From assembly GCF_047126315.1 (NCBI RefSeq), contig NZ_CP138953.1, positions 2,976,001-3,040,000 of the forward strand: DNA of 64,000 nt. Direction: 5' to 3'. Every line of letters starts with the position of its first letter. Position 1 is the first letter of the stretch. The stretch comes from Shimia sp022448905 (lineage in GTDB: Bacteria > Pseudomonadota > Alphaproteobacteria > Rhodobacterales > Rhodobacteraceae). A model generated the notes under the pieces. That model made no database searches. It was not told the origin of the DNA and was given only the letters and a program-made list of their open reading frames with translations. This document shows positions 53,010 to 62,758 of this stretch, in pieces. Position numbers and translations under genes: made by a program.

Positions 53010-53611
53010 GACGCCACCCGCTTCTCAAATTCCTGCTGCGTTAGGTGATACCTAGGCGAGATGAACTCCTCCGCCCGCTTGATCCAGCCGCCCTTCTTAC
53101 CGGCCCGCGACCGCGCATATTTGCGCGACTTCGGCCGCAGGTCGGCCAATCGGAAATAGTAGTTCCGCCGCGCCACGCCGTAAGCGTCTGCCAGATGATC
53201 CGGCGCCATATCCGCCGCCACTTTGCTCGCGGCTATGGTCTGCGGCCCGATTTTACCGTCCACAGTCACTTGCTGCCCCATCTGCCCCAACAGGCGCTGC
53301 AGGATTTTCACCGCATTGCTGCCCGCATTGACATACATATCAAACACCGACGCCTGCAAAACCTCCGGCAAGCGATCCACCTTTGGCCTCTCAAAGTAGT
53401 GCCGCAGATAGACCGCCTCCGCATCCGCGGGCGTCAGCCGCTTCACATCCGCCACATCGACATCGCCGTCCCCGTCCTTATCCAGCCCCAACCGACGCGC
53501 TGTGGCCAGCGTCACGCCCAAGTTGGTCGCCCCGCCGGGATCATCCGGATCATTCACAAACCCGCCTTCCCGCGCCACAATCTCCTTTGCCACTTGTCGT
53601 ACGTCCAACAT
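53000..53611 (-). CDS. GTA-type endolysin (glycosyl hydrolase 108 with peptidoglycan-binding domain)
   Basis: A 203-residue lysozyme-like protein. The catalytic glutamate is E15 in AREGGFVNDPDDPGGATN. A DKDGDGDVD loop (residues 44-52) resembles a calcium-binding EF-hand loop. The C-terminal part (VDGKIGPQT, NYYFRLADLRP) is a peptidoglycan-binding/transglycosylase end. Together with the holin it would lyse the cell to release gene transfer agents, as known in Rhodobacter capsulatus. No signal peptide is visible, as expected when a holin is used. Confidence 0.88.
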   Translation of the reverse strand: MLDVRQVAKEIVAREGGFVNDPDDPGGATNLGVTLATARRLGLDKDGDGDVDVADVKRLTPADAEAVYLRHYFERPKVDRLPEVLQASVFDMYVNAGSNAVKILQRLLGQMGQQVTVDGKIGPQTIAASKVAADMAPDHLADAYGVARRNYYFRLADLRPKSRKYARSRAGKKGGWIKRAEEFISPRYHLTQQEFEKRVASWG

Positions 53612-53697
53612 CGCAACCTCCTGTGTGCCTCATGACACAGGCTGCCGCCCCGACTATTAAACTGCCGCCACCCTTGCGCACGCTGCCCGTTGCGCCA

Positions 53698-53732
53698 AAG
53701 AGAAACCCCGCAGGCTGTGCGGCCCACGGGGT
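53698..53732 (-). terminator. Possible terminator between ccmE and endolysin
   Basis: On the minus strand: stem ACCCCG / CGGGGT with a 16-base loop containing further pairing, then TTCTCTTT. It lies 26 bp after the ccmE stop and would separate ccmE from the lysis genes. Confidence 0.45.
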
Positions 53733-53757
53733 CAATTCTTTGCAATATTACGACGAC

Positions 53758-54216
53758 TTAACTGTCGCCACCCTCTTCATCATAATGCTGATACACGCCC
53801 TGCTCTTTCAGCGCGTCGACGACCTCTTTTGGCATGTAGGTCTCATCATGTTTTGCGAGGATCTCCGTCGCAACAAACACACCATCCACATAGGACCCCG
53901 TGCCAACCATACCCTCGTTTTCCTTAAAAAGGTCCGGAAGCACACCTGTGAATGTGACCGGCACCGACGCGCCGCCGTCCGTCACGGAAAACCGCACGGT
54001 TTCGCCCTCATCTCGCACCAGCGTGCCTTCTTCAACCAAGCCACCAATGCGAAAAACTTCGGTTGCGGCGGGCGGTTCTGCGATCACTTGCGAAGGCGAA
54101 CGGAAAAAGTTGATCCCATCCCGCATGGCGTACCCAATCAACGCGGTCGAGATAATCAAGGCTACGAAGGTCAGGATAATCACCTGAATCCGGCGTTGCT
54201 TTTTTAGGCTTTTCAT
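53758..54216 (-). CDS. ccmE: Cytochrome c maturation haem chaperone CcmE
   Basis: A 152-residue protein with an N-terminal membrane anchor (VIILTFVALIISTALIGYAM) and a beta-barrel domain. The covalent haem site is H123 with Y127 in LAKHDETYMPK. It takes haem from CcmC and hands it to CcmF. It lies directly after argC and before the lysis genes on the same strand. Confidence 0.95.
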   Translation of the reverse strand: MKSLKKQRRIQVIILTFVALIISTALIGYAMRDGINFFRSPSQVIAEPPAATEVFRIGGLVEEGTLVRDEGETVRFSVTDGGASVPVTFTGVLPDLFKENEGMVGTGSYVDGVFVATEILAKHDETYMPKEVVDALKEQGVYQHYDEEGGDS

Positions 54217-54243
54217 TTGTCCTCTCCGGCGCCCTCGCGCGGT

Positions 54244-55272
54244 TTACGGGAAACAAGGCGCCAGCATCAGGCCAGCCGTCTCATCTTCTCCCAACATCAG
54301 GTTGGCGTTCTGCAACGCCTGGCCGCTGGAGCCTTTGGTGAGGTTGTCCAAAGCCGCAATCACAATGGCCCGACCGTCAATCCGATCGCCGGTCACGCCG
54401 ATATGGCAGAAGTTGGAGCCCCGCACGTGCCGCGTGCTCGGCGCTTCGCCAAAAGGCAGCACCTCGATGAAAGGTTCCTCAGCATAGGCTTTTGCCAACG
54501 TGGCATGGATCACCTCTGCGTTACCCTGCACATACACGGTCGCCAGAATGCCCCGGTTGGCTGGCACCAGATGCGGGGTGAATTGCACTTTCACCTCGCG
54601 TCCCGCAATCTTGGAAAATTCCTGATCGAACTCGCCCAGATGCCGGTGCGTGCCGCCAATTGCATAGGCATGATAGCCTTCGCTCAGCTCCGCGTGCAGG
54701 AGGTTCTCTTTCAAGGACCGCCCTGCGCCGGATACTGCACACTTCAGGTCGAGAATGATTTGATTAAGGTCAATCACATCCGCCTCAATCAGCGGGCGCA
54801 GTGCAAACTGACCTGTGGCCGCATTACAGCCGGTTCCAGCGACAACGCGCGCCGTTTTGATCTCGTCCCGATAAAACTCGGTCAGGCCATAAACAGCCTC
54901 TTTCTGGATCTCGAGCGCATCATGCTCTCCGCCATACCATTTGGCGTATTCCTCAGGATCGGTCAGACGGAAGTCCGCACTCAAATCGACTACCTTAACA
55001 TCAGAAGGCAACGCCTTGATTACTTTCTGAGAAGTCGCGTGCGGCAGCGCGCAAAAACACAGATCCACACCACCAAAATCAATCTCATCGATCTTGCACA
55101 GGGTCGGCAGTTTCAAGTGCCGCAAATGCGGAAACACCGCCGCCATCTCCATGCCCGCCTTACGATCTGCCGACAGTGCAACAATTTCCATGCTGGGATG
55201 GGTGGCGATCAAACGTACAAGCTCTGCTCCGGTGTAGCCGCTGGCGCCAAGAATTGCGATTTTATGGGTCAT
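54244..55272 (-). CDS. argC: N-acetyl-gamma-glutamyl-phosphate reductase
   Basis: A 342-residue ArgC, the third step of arginine synthesis. The NADP motif is ILGASGYTGAEL, the catalytic cysteine is in GTGCNAATG, and the catalytic His is in GGTHRHLGE. It is of the longer (type 1) class. It begins the argC-ccmE run on the minus strand. Confidence 0.95.
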   Translation of the reverse strand: MTHKIAILGASGYTGAELVRLIATHPSMEIVALSADRKAGMEMAAVFPHLRHLKLPTLCKIDEIDFGGVDLCFCALPHATSQKVIKALPSDVKVVDLSADFRLTDPEEYAKWYGGEHDALEIQKEAVYGLTEFYRDEIKTARVVAGTGCNAATGQFALRPLIEADVIDLNQIILDLKCAVSGAGRSLKENLLHAELSEGYHAYAIGGTHRHLGEFDQEFSKIAGREVKVQFTPHLVPANRGILATVYVQGNAEVIHATLAKAYAEEPFIEVLPFGEAPSTRHVRGSNFCHIGVTGDRIDGRAIVIAALDNLTKGSSGQALQNANLMLGEDETAGLMLAPCFP

Positions 55273-55389
55273 GTTGTCGACCTCTTCCCTTCGTTTGGCC
55301 GCAGCCTTCGCGCGACCATCCCCGTCACTTGCGGGGCTAGATAATCAGAAATGTGTGAAATTACGAGAGCCTGCGCCCCCTCGCCGCAG

Positions 55390-56202
55390 TTACGCAGCTT
55401 GGAAGGTGATTTGTCGTCGCAAAAACTGGGTCGCGCGATCACTCACTTTGCGAGGATCACCCGTGGTCAGGAACAAATTGTCTGTGCCTTGCCCAATCAT
55501 TTTGGGGTGCCGCTCCAAATAGTCTGCCAACGAATCTGCAACCAGATTGGCCTGACTATACACATTTACATCCGCACCCAAAGCGTCCTGAAAGGTGTCG
55601 TGCATAATCGGATAATGCGTGCAGCCCAAAATCGCCGCCTGCGGCTCCGGCATTTTGCGCTTCAACGCATCAACATGGGACCGCACCAGCGCTTCGGCCA
55701 GGATCATGTCGCCCTCTTCAATGGCATCCACCACCCCGCCACAGGCCTGCGCTTCCACGTCCACGCCAATCGCCCGAAACGCCAGCTCGCGCTGAAACGC
55801 CCGGCTCGCCACCGTTGCCGGTGTCGCAAATAGCGCCACATGTTTGACCTCAACCTCACGCGGCGGCGAGTTGTCGCCCCAGCTGCGCTCAGTCAGCGCC
55901 TCAATCAAAGGCACAAACACGCCCAATACGCGCTTGTCTTTGGGAATCCAGCTTTCCTGCATGCGGCGCAGTGCCGCCGCACTGGCTGTGTTACAGGCCA
56001 GGATTACCAGATCACAGCCCGCATCCCACATCCGCTCCACGGCGGCGGTGGTCAGATTATAGACATCATCGGCATCACGCACACCGTAAGGCGCGTGGGC
56101 ATTGTCTCCGAAATACACCAAAGGCACATCTGGCAAGCGCTTGCTCACCGCGTCATAGACGGTCAGCCCGCCCAATCCACTGTCAAAGAGTCCAACTGCC
56201 AC
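55390..56202 (-). CDS. murI: Glutamate racemase
   Basis: A 270-residue enzyme that makes D-glutamate for peptidoglycan. It starts with VGLFDSGLGGLTV and has the two catalytic cysteines in ACNTASA and GCTHYP. The start is probably the GTG at 56202, with GAGG at the right distance; an open frame extends further but is not family-like. The next gene ends 13 bp upstream, so the two are probably co-transcribed. Confidence 0.92.
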   Translation of the reverse strand: MAVGLFDSGLGGLTVYDAVSKRLPDVPLVYFGDNAHAPYGVRDADDVYNLTTAAVERMWDAGCDLVILACNTASAAALRRMQESWIPKDKRVLGVFVPLIEALTERSWGDNSPPREVEVKHVALFATPATVASRAFQRELAFRAIGVDVEAQACGGVVDAIEEGDMILAEALVRSHVDALKRKMPEPQAAILGCTHYPIMHDTFQDALGADVNVYSQANLVADSLADYLERHPKMIGQGTDNLFLTTGDPRKVSDRATQFLRRQITFQAA

Positions 56203-56215
56203 GCCACACCTCGAT

Positions 56216-57118
56216 CTACCTGTTTGCGGCCTTCTGGCCGTCAAGCTTATGTTTTTCTTCAAACTCAAAGCCATATCCCATTTTGCGGATTGGCTTTGGA
56301 GACAAAGAATAGGTGCGTTCCCGCAGGAAGTCCATGAGCTCCCAGGTGTCACTGGCGCGGCTCTTGATCGCAGCCTGCTCCACAGGCTCGCCAATCACCA
56401 CACGCACCGGTGTGTCCACTCGTTTTTTGAATTCGCGGATCAGGAAGCCCATACGCAGGGTGTAATGCAAATGGCTCGCCACCTGGAACAACCGGCTGGT
56501 CTGCCCGTCAAAGAACACCGGCACCACTGCCGCTTCCGATTTGGCAATCATCCGCGCCGTGAAACCACGCCAATACGGGTCAAACGGACGTCCAAACGGC
56601 TTGTCCGCAGTCGACACTGTGCCGCCTGGGAAAATCCCGATTGCACCGCCTTGCTTGAGATAGTCCAGCGACACTTTACGGGTCCGCAGGTTCAGCTTCA
56701 CCGCTTCCCGGTCTTCATCAAAACTCACCGGCAGGATCACTTTTTCCATGTCCTGCGCCTTGCGGAACACCTGATGCGCCATGATGCGAAAATCACCGCG
56801 CGTGACGCTGAGCATGTAACCCATCATCAACCCGTCCAGAATGCCGTACGGATGGTTGGCAATCATCACCACAGGCCCGGTCTTTGGGATATTGTCGAGG
56901 GAACCGCCAATCACGTCCAGCGTCAGGCCATAACGCTCGCGCATCACTTCCCAGAAGTCCCGTCCGGCGGCCACTTCATCCTCATAGCCGGCAGCCCGCT
57001 TGATCAATCTCAAACGGCCAGTGGAGTTTTCCAGCATGCGGATCATCGCCTTGCCGCTGCGCGTTTCCGCTGCATAGGCATAACTGATGTCACGTGCATT
57101 GTTGATCGCGTAAGTCAT
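56216..57118 (-). CDS. Lysophospholipid acyltransferase family protein
   Basis: A 300-residue PlsC-like acyltransferase. The catalytic motif is NHPYGILDG, a variant with five residues between His and Asp, seen in the haemolysin/ornithine-lipid acyltransferase subgroup. The FPGGTVSTADKPFGRPFDP region is the glycine-rich substrate motif. The protein may esterify a lyso-lipid such as lyso-ornithine lipid, but the substrate is inferred. It is co-oriented with murI. Confidence 0.85.
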   Translation of the reverse strand: MTYAINNARDISYAYAAETRSGKAMIRMLENSTGRLRLIKRAAGYEDEVAAGRDFWEVMRERYGLTLDVIGGSLDNIPKTGPVVMIANHPYGILDGLMMGYMLSVTRGDFRIMAHQVFRKAQDMEKVILPVSFDEDREAVKLNLRTRKVSLDYLKQGGAIGIFPGGTVSTADKPFGRPFDPYWRGFTARMIAKSEAAVVPVFFDGQTSRLFQVASHLHYTLRMGFLIREFKKRVDTPVRVVIGEPVEQAAIKSRASDTWELMDFLRERTYSLSPKPIRKMGYGFEFEEKHKLDGQKAANR

Positions 57119-57274
57119 AGCAGTTCTCGAGTCGCAAAAACACGGCCTCCCTATGACAGATTTATGAATGAAATTTAACCCCCTTCCGTAGCGTCAAATG
57201 GTGACAGGGCAAACCGTGAAACCCCGTTAAAAACATACGGGATTTCTTGATTTGTCATTTAAGTTTTGACGCGC

Positions 57275-60200
57275 CTATTCAGCGGCCGCAGCCACCGCAT
57301 CTCGCTGTTGCAACGCCGCCAGAAGCTCTTCGCGCCGTTTTGCAGCTTTGGCTTCATTCGCCACTTTGACGGGCCCAAAGCCTTTTATCTGCAACGGCAA
57401 TTCCGCCAGCGCCACTGCGGCTTCCGGTGCCTGCGCCCCAAAATCGGCAACCACTTTGGCCATATCCGCCTCATACTGCGCAATGAGCGCCCGTTCCATT
57501 TTGCGCTCCGGATGACGCCCAAACGGATCCAACGCCGTGCCCCGCAGAGCTTTCAACTTCGCCAAAATCGGGAACATACGCATCATGCCCGCGCCATACT
57601 CGGTCTTGAGTGGACGTCCGTTTGGCCCCTCTTTTGCGAGAAGTGGCGGCGACAGGTGCACCTTCATCTCAAAGTTGCCTTCAAAGACCTCCTCTGCCTT
57701 CGCCCGCGTCTCCAGATGCAGGCGCGCGACCTCATATTCGTCCTTATAGGCCAATAATTTATGGTACCCCAAAGCCACCGCCTCTTTCAGACGCGCATCC
57801 TCAATGCCATCCACCAGCTTGCGGTATTTCTTCGCTAGCCCGTTGCCCTGGTATTTCACCAGATGTTCCGCACGGAAGGCGATCTTCTCCTCCAGCGTCT
57901 TGGGCTTCTGCACCACTTTCGGCTCCAACATGCTTGCCGCCTGCTCCGGGTAGAGCACCGCCCAGCGTCCAATCTCAAACGCCCGCAAGTTCTTCTCCAC
58001 CGCAGCGCCGTTGAGCTCGATCGCGCTCACAATTGCCTCATGGCTGACCGGCACCAGACCCTTTTGCCAAGCCGCGCCAAACACCATCATGTTGGAGAAA
58101 ATCGCATCCCCCATGACCACACGGGATAGCTCAGACGCATCAAACAGCGCCAGCTTTTCACGCAGGCGCGCTTGCAAGGCCACCTCCAACCGCCCAGTGG
58201 GTAGTTTGAATTCCGTGTCCTGCGTAAAGCTGCCAGTGATAATCTCATGGCTGTTCACCACCGCGCCGGTGCGCCCCGCAGAGGTCAGTCCCAAGGTCTT
58301 CGCCCCGGCACTCACCACCAGATCGCCCCCAATCAGGGCATCACATTCGCCCGTCGCCACACGCACGGCGCTGATCGCTTCCGAGGTCTCGGCAACACGG
58401 CAATGGATATGTACCGCCCCGCCCTTTTGGGCCAAGCCAGCCATTTCCATCATGCCTGCCGCTTTTCCGTCAATCTGCGCTGCCTGAGACAGGATTGCAC
58501 CAATGGTCACAACGCCGGTGCCACCAACTCCGGTGATCACCACATTATGCGTGCCCTCAATCGGCTTGATCTCCGGCATCGCCATCGGCGGCAATTCCAA
58601 GGCCGCCGTGGCGCCTTTGCGGATTTTGGCGCCTTCGACGGTCACAAAACTCGGGCAAAACCCGTTGAGGCAGCTGAAATCCTTGTTGCAGCTCGACTGG
58701 TTGATCTTGCGCTTGCGCCCCAACTCGGTCTCCACTGGCTCAATCGAAATACAGTTGGATTGCACCCCACAATCGCCACAGCCCTCACAAATGTCTGTAT
58801 TGATGAACACCCGACGATCCGGATCAGGAAACTGCCCCCGTTTGCGCCGACGCCGCTTTTCGCTGGCGCAGGTCTGCACATAAACAATGCAGCTTACACC
58901 GCTGATTTCTCTAAATTTCTCTTCGACATTCACCAGCTCCGCGCGTTCATGGAACGTGATGCCAGCCGGGAACACGGACTGATCCACATCCTCTTTCTCA
59001 TCATAGACCACCGCCACATGCTGCACCCCCATGGCGCGCACTTCGTCGGCAATTTTCTGCGGGCTCAGCCCGCCATCGTTGGCCTGCCCGCCGGTCATCG
59101 CCACAGCGTCATTGAACAGGATCTTGTAGGTGATGGTGGTGCCCGCCGCCAACGCCGCGCGGATCGCCTGCACACCGGAGTGATTATATGTCCCATCCCC
59201 CAGGTTCTGAAACACATGTTTGGTCTTGCTAAACGGCGCCTCGCCAATCCAGTTCGCGCCCTCGCCGCCCATATGTGTATAGCCAGAGGTCTCCCTGTCC
59301 ATCCACTGCACCATGTAGTGACAACCGATCCCAGCGTAGGCGCGACTGCCTTCTGGCAGCTTGGTGGACGTATTGTGCGGACACCCGGAACAGAACCAAG
59401 GCGTGCGCACCGCAATATCCTCGGCATTATCGGCCCGTTGCGCTTCCTTTAGCGCGTTCATGCCCGCCTTCACCGCGTCAGTGCCGCGGCCTTCCTCAAC
59501 AAAAATATCGCCCAGCTTCTCAGCAATCATAATCGGATCAAGCGCGCCCCGCGTCGGGAACAGCTCTTGCCGGTTTAGATCACTCAGACCACCTTTGTAC
59601 CATCCGTAAACCCGCCGTCCGTTGCGATCATCAAACAGCGCTTCTTTGATCTGAACCTCGATCAGCTTGCGCTTTTCTTCCACGACCACAATCAAATCAA
59701 GCCCTTCGGCCCACTCCCGGAAGGTCGTCATATCCATCGGAAACGTCTGACCGATCTTGTAGGTGCTGATCCCCAACCGCTCGGATTCCGCTTCATCAAT
59801 GCCCAGCAGATCCAGGGCATGCACCAAATCCAGCCAGTTCTTTCCGGCGGCCACCAATCCTATCTTCGCACCGGGTTTGCCCCAAATGCGCTTGTCCATC
59901 TTGTTCGCCCGCGAAAACGCTTCCGCCGCTTGCCGCTTGTAATCAATGATCCGCGCTTCTTGGGCATGTGGCGTATCGTTCAACCGGATGTTCAGCCCGC
60001 CTTCGGGCATATCAAACTCCGGCGTCACAAACTCCAATCGATGCGGGTCACCATTGACCACCGCCGTGGCTTCAATGGTGTCCTTCATGGTTTTCAGGCC
60101 AACCCAAACGCCTGCAAACCGGCTCAGCGCAAGGCCGTACAGGCCAAAATCCATGATCTCCTGCACGCCTGCAGGGGACACCACAGGCATATAGGCATCC

Positions 60201-60691
60201 ACGAGCGCCCATTCTGACTGGTGCAGCACTGTGGAGCTTTCGCCGGTATGATCGTCGCCCATCGCCATCAGCACACCGCCGTTGGGGCTGGTGCCTGCCA
60301 TATTGGCATGGCGCATCACGTCCCCTGTGCGGTCCACCCCAGGCCCTTTGCCGTACCACAGACCAAAGACGCCATCGAACTTGCCTTCTCCGCGCAGCTC
60401 CGCCTGCTGGCTGCCCCACAGCTGCGTCGCCGCAAGATCCTCGTTCAAGCCGGATTGAAACAACACGTCATGCGCGGTGAGCTCTTTCTCGGCCCGCATC
60501 ATCTGACTGTCCACAGCGCCCAGCGGTGATCCGCGATACCCTGTCACATAGCCAGCGGTGTTCAGCCCAGCCTTCGTGTCCCGTGCCTTTTGCATCAACA
60601 TCAACCGCACCAAAGCTTGTGTGCCGTTTAGCATCACATTGTCTTTGGTCAGGTCCAAACGGTCGTTCAAAGACACCTTCTGGATACTCAT
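57275..60691 (-). CDS. Indolepyruvate ferredoxin oxidoreductase, fused subunits
   Basis: A 1138-residue fusion of the IorA- and IorB-type parts. It oxidises aryl-pyruvates to aryl-acetyl-CoA with ferredoxin. The order is an N-terminal pyrimidine-binding and transketolase-like region, a TPP region (CSGCPHNTSTKLPEG, GGQANDGGLSPQK), a 4Fe-4S cluster with CEGCGDCGVQSNC and further cysteines near residue 630, and a C-terminal gamma part with VGGTGVVTIGAIL. The ATG at 60691 has GGGGAGCG upstream. It probably works in aromatic amino acid breakdown. Confidence 0.93.
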   Translation of the reverse strand: MSIQKVSLNDRLDLTKDNVMLNGTQALVRLMLMQKARDTKAGLNTAGYVTGYRGSPLGAVDSQMMRAEKELTAHDVLFQSGLNEDLAATQLWGSQQAELRGEGKFDGVFGLWYGKGPGVDRTGDVMRHANMAGTSPNGGVLMAMGDDHTGESSTVLHQSEWALVDAYMPVVSPAGVQEIMDFGLYGLALSRFAGVWVGLKTMKDTIEATAVVNGDPHRLEFVTPEFDMPEGGLNIRLNDTPHAQEARIIDYKRQAAEAFSRANKMDKRIWGKPGAKIGLVAAGKNWLDLVHALDLLGIDEAESERLGISTYKIGQTFPMDMTTFREWAEGLDLIVVVEEKRKLIEVQIKEALFDDRNGRRVYGWYKGGLSDLNRQELFPTRGALDPIMIAEKLGDIFVEEGRGTDAVKAGMNALKEAQRADNAEDIAVRTPWFCSGCPHNTSTKLPEGSRAYAGIGCHYMVQWMDRETSGYTHMGGEGANWIGEAPFSKTKHVFQNLGDGTYNHSGVQAIRAALAAGTTITYKILFNDAVAMTGGQANDGGLSPQKIADEVRAMGVQHVAVVYDEKEDVDQSVFPAGITFHERAELVNVEEKFREISGVSCIVYVQTCASEKRRRRKRGQFPDPDRRVFINTDICEGCGDCGVQSNCISIEPVETELGRKRKINQSSCNKDFSCLNGFCPSFVTVEGAKIRKGATAALELPPMAMPEIKPIEGTHNVVITGVGGTGVVTIGAILSQAAQIDGKAAGMMEMAGLAQKGGAVHIHCRVAETSEAISAVRVATGECDALIGGDLVVSAGAKTLGLTSAGRTGAVVNSHEIITGSFTQDTEFKLPTGRLEVALQARLREKLALFDASELSRVVMGDAIFSNMMVFGAAWQKGLVPVSHEAIVSAIELNGAAVEKNLRAFEIGRWAVLYPEQAASMLEPKVVQKPKTLEEKIAFRAEHLVKYQGNGLAKKYRKLVDGIEDARLKEAVALGYHKLLAYKDEYEVARLHLETRAKAEEVFEGNFEMKVHLSPPLLAKEGPNGRPLKTEYGAGMMRMFPILAKLKALRGTALDPFGRHPERKMERALIAQYEADMAKVVADFGAQAPEAAVALAELPLQIKGFGPVKVANEAKAAKRREELLAALQQRDAVAAAAE

Positions 60692-60854
60692 CTTGCGCTC
60701 CCCTCGCTGGACGGTCATTCCAATATACGGAAAATATTAGGTCGCAGAATCTGACCTATGCAATAATTTTTTTTGAACACCCGTTCGTTTAGCGCTTCTC
60801 TGTGCCGCCGAGGACACCGCAACACTACAGTGTAGCCATTTGTCTTAACACAAT

Positions 60855-60883
60855 AAAACCGGCGAAAAGCACCTGTCCGCCGG
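60855..60883 (-). terminator. Terminator of the GGDEF-EAL gene
   Basis: Stem CCGGCG / CGCCGG with a 13-base loop; on the minus strand TTTTATT follows. It lies 33 bp after the stop at 60916. Confidence 0.6.
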
Positions 60884-60915
60884 TCTTTATTCAAGCTTTT
60901 GAGAGGATGGTTCCG

Positions 60916-62517
60916 TTACGTCCCGACGACCTTAGCCAAAGACACCGGCACCGTTGGCAAATCCTGCCACGCGCCGTCCAGAAGCTCACCAACCTGATCG
61001 CCCGGAACCGCTTTCTCAAACAAGAACCCTTGCCCGCGCTGGCACTGCAAATAACTGACATACGCCAAGTCTTCGACCGTCTCGATGCCTTCGGCTGTGA
61101 CCTCCAGATGAAGCCCCTGCGCCAGGGACACAATGCCGGATACAATCTTCTGACACTCCGCGCGTTTGGCAATATTGGTCACAAAACTGCGGTCAATCTT
61201 CAGCCGGTCAAACGGCAGGTTCTGCAACGCGGTCAGGCTCGAATAACCGGTGCCAAAATCATCCAGAGCAATCGCCACACCAAGCGCCTTAAGCTCTTCC
61301 AGCTTCGCCCGCGCTTCACCAAAATCATCAATCACCGAACTTTCGGTCACTTCCACAATCAACCGCTCAGGTGGGAAGCCGGTGCCTTCCAAAACCATCC
61401 GGATTGACGGCACCAGATTGGGGTCTTTGAACTGCACACCGGACACATTGAACGACAGGGTCAAAGGCCGCGCCCAGTCTTTGGCCTGCACACAGGCCTG
61501 CCGCAACACGCTCAAGCCCAATGTGCCAATCTGCCCGCTGTCTTCGGCAATCTCGATAAACACACCCGGCGGAATGGACCCGCGTTCCGGATGAAACCAC
61601 CGCGCAAGAATCTCCACACCGCTCACATGATTTGCGTCGATCTCCACGATGGGCTGGAACCAGGGGGCCACTTGGTCGTGCGCAATCGCATCCCGCAAGT
61701 CCGCCGCAATGGTCTCTCGATCCATCGCCTGCCGGTCCTGATCCGCGTCATACCAAGAAAACCGCCCGCGCCCTTCCGCCTTGGCCACGCCCATGGCCTT
61801 ATCTGCCCGGCGCATCACTTCGGTTATGTCATCGCCATAGCGCAGCGCCACAAGCCCAACGGACGCGCCGATACATACGGCTTTTTCCCCAAAGAAAAAC
61901 GGCTGTGCAATTTCATGCACCAACCTTTGCGCGGCCCGCTCTGCCTGTACTGCATTGGCAGTCTCATCCAGTAAAACTGCAAACTCATCGCCGCCCAGAC
62001 GCGCCACGGTGCCACTAGCCTGCGCTTCCAACTTCAGCCGCTCCGCCACCTCCTGCAGCGTCGCATCACCAATCTCATGGCCGTGCAAGCTGTTGACCGG
62101 ATTAAATTTGTCCAAATCCATCAGTGCGATATAGCGCGGCGCATCTGACGGGCTCAGCGCCTGCGCCACTCCCCGCGCAATCTCCTTAAACGCCCGCCGG
62201 TTCAGCACGCCGGTCATCGGATCATGCCGCGCCTTGGCGGATGCCGCCTGGCGCATCGCCTCTTTCTCGCGCGCCATCCGGCGCAAGTGCCGCGCCTGAT
62301 AGATCACCGAGAACAACAGCGCGACAGTCAACAACAGCACCAGCACTGCAAGCTCATCCAGCTCCCAGTCTTCATGAGCCCGGCTAAAGTCATAAAACGC
62401 TTCAAACAGGTCCAACTCGCCAAGGATCGGGAACAAGGCAATCGCCGTCAGAAAAATTCCACCATGCACCAGATGATGCCAGCGGAGTTTTTCCTTGAGC
62501 CGAGATAGTACCTGCAT
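60916..62517 (-). CDS. GGDEF and EAL domain protein (cyclic di-GMP turnover)
   Basis: A 533-residue protein. Two membrane helices at about residues 18-40 and 55-75 are followed by a diguanylate cyclase domain with an intact GGDEF motif (175-179), and an EAL phosphodiesterase domain. The EAL motif reads EIL (E302). The downstream motifs NVSGVQF, EVTESS, DDFGTGYSSL and KIDRSFV are intact. No inhibitory RxxD site precedes GGDEF. It probably controls motility or attachment. A CtrA-like site lies 45 bp upstream of the ATG. Confidence 0.92.
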   Translation of the reverse strand: MQVLSRLKEKLRWHHLVHGGIFLTAIALFPILGELDLFEAFYDFSRAHEDWELDELAVLVLLLTVALLFSVIYQARHLRRMAREKEAMRQAASAKARHDPMTGVLNRRAFKEIARGVAQALSPSDAPRYIALMDLDKFNPVNSLHGHEIGDATLQEVAERLKLEAQASGTVARLGGDEFAVLLDETANAVQAERAAQRLVHEIAQPFFFGEKAVCIGASVGLVALRYGDDITEVMRRADKAMGVAKAEGRGRFSWYDADQDRQAMDRETIAADLRDAIAHDQVAPWFQPIVEIDANHVSGVEILARWFHPERGSIPPGVFIEIAEDSGQIGTLGLSVLRQACVQAKDWARPLTLSFNVSGVQFKDPNLVPSIRMVLEGTGFPPERLIVEVTESSVIDDFGEARAKLEELKALGVAIALDDFGTGYSSLTALQNLPFDRLKIDRSFVTNIAKRAECQKIVSGIVSLAQGLHLEVTAEGIETVEDLAYVSYLQCQRGQGFLFEKAVPGDQVGELLDGAWQDLPTVPVSLAKVVGT

Positions 62518-62561
62518 TTAGTGCCTCGCCTATTGCTTAAAACACTGTTTTCAAACGCTTC

Positions 62562-62576
62562 CTAACCAAAGGTTAA
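62562..62576 (-). promoter_or_regulatory. CtrA-box-like site upstream of the GGDEF-EAL gene
   Basis: CTAA-N7-TTAA, one mismatch from TTAA-N7-TTAA. It is centred about 52 bp before the start codon at 62517. One-mismatch matches occur by chance, so this is tentative. Confidence 0.35.
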
Positions 62577-62692
62577 CAACCCAGTAACCACACTTTAGTT
62601 TTTGCAGCGAAATAAAGGGGGCATTTGATCAAACATCACCTAGCGCCCGCAAACAATGCCGAAGCTTCGTGATCAAACCCAAGTACCACCTA

Positions 62693-62709
62693 TGCCAAAT
62701 TCTTTGGCA
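62693..62709. promoter_or_regulatory. Perfect inverted repeat, possible regulator site
   Basis: TGCCAAA-TTC-TTTGGCA. It lies 190 bp before the LysR gene and about 175 bp before the GGDEF-EAL gene. No T-run follows, so it is not a terminator. Confidence 0.4.
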
Positions 62710-62758
62710 TTTCGCCCAATGGACAGCCCCACCCCTCAATTCGAATAGGCCTCTCCGC

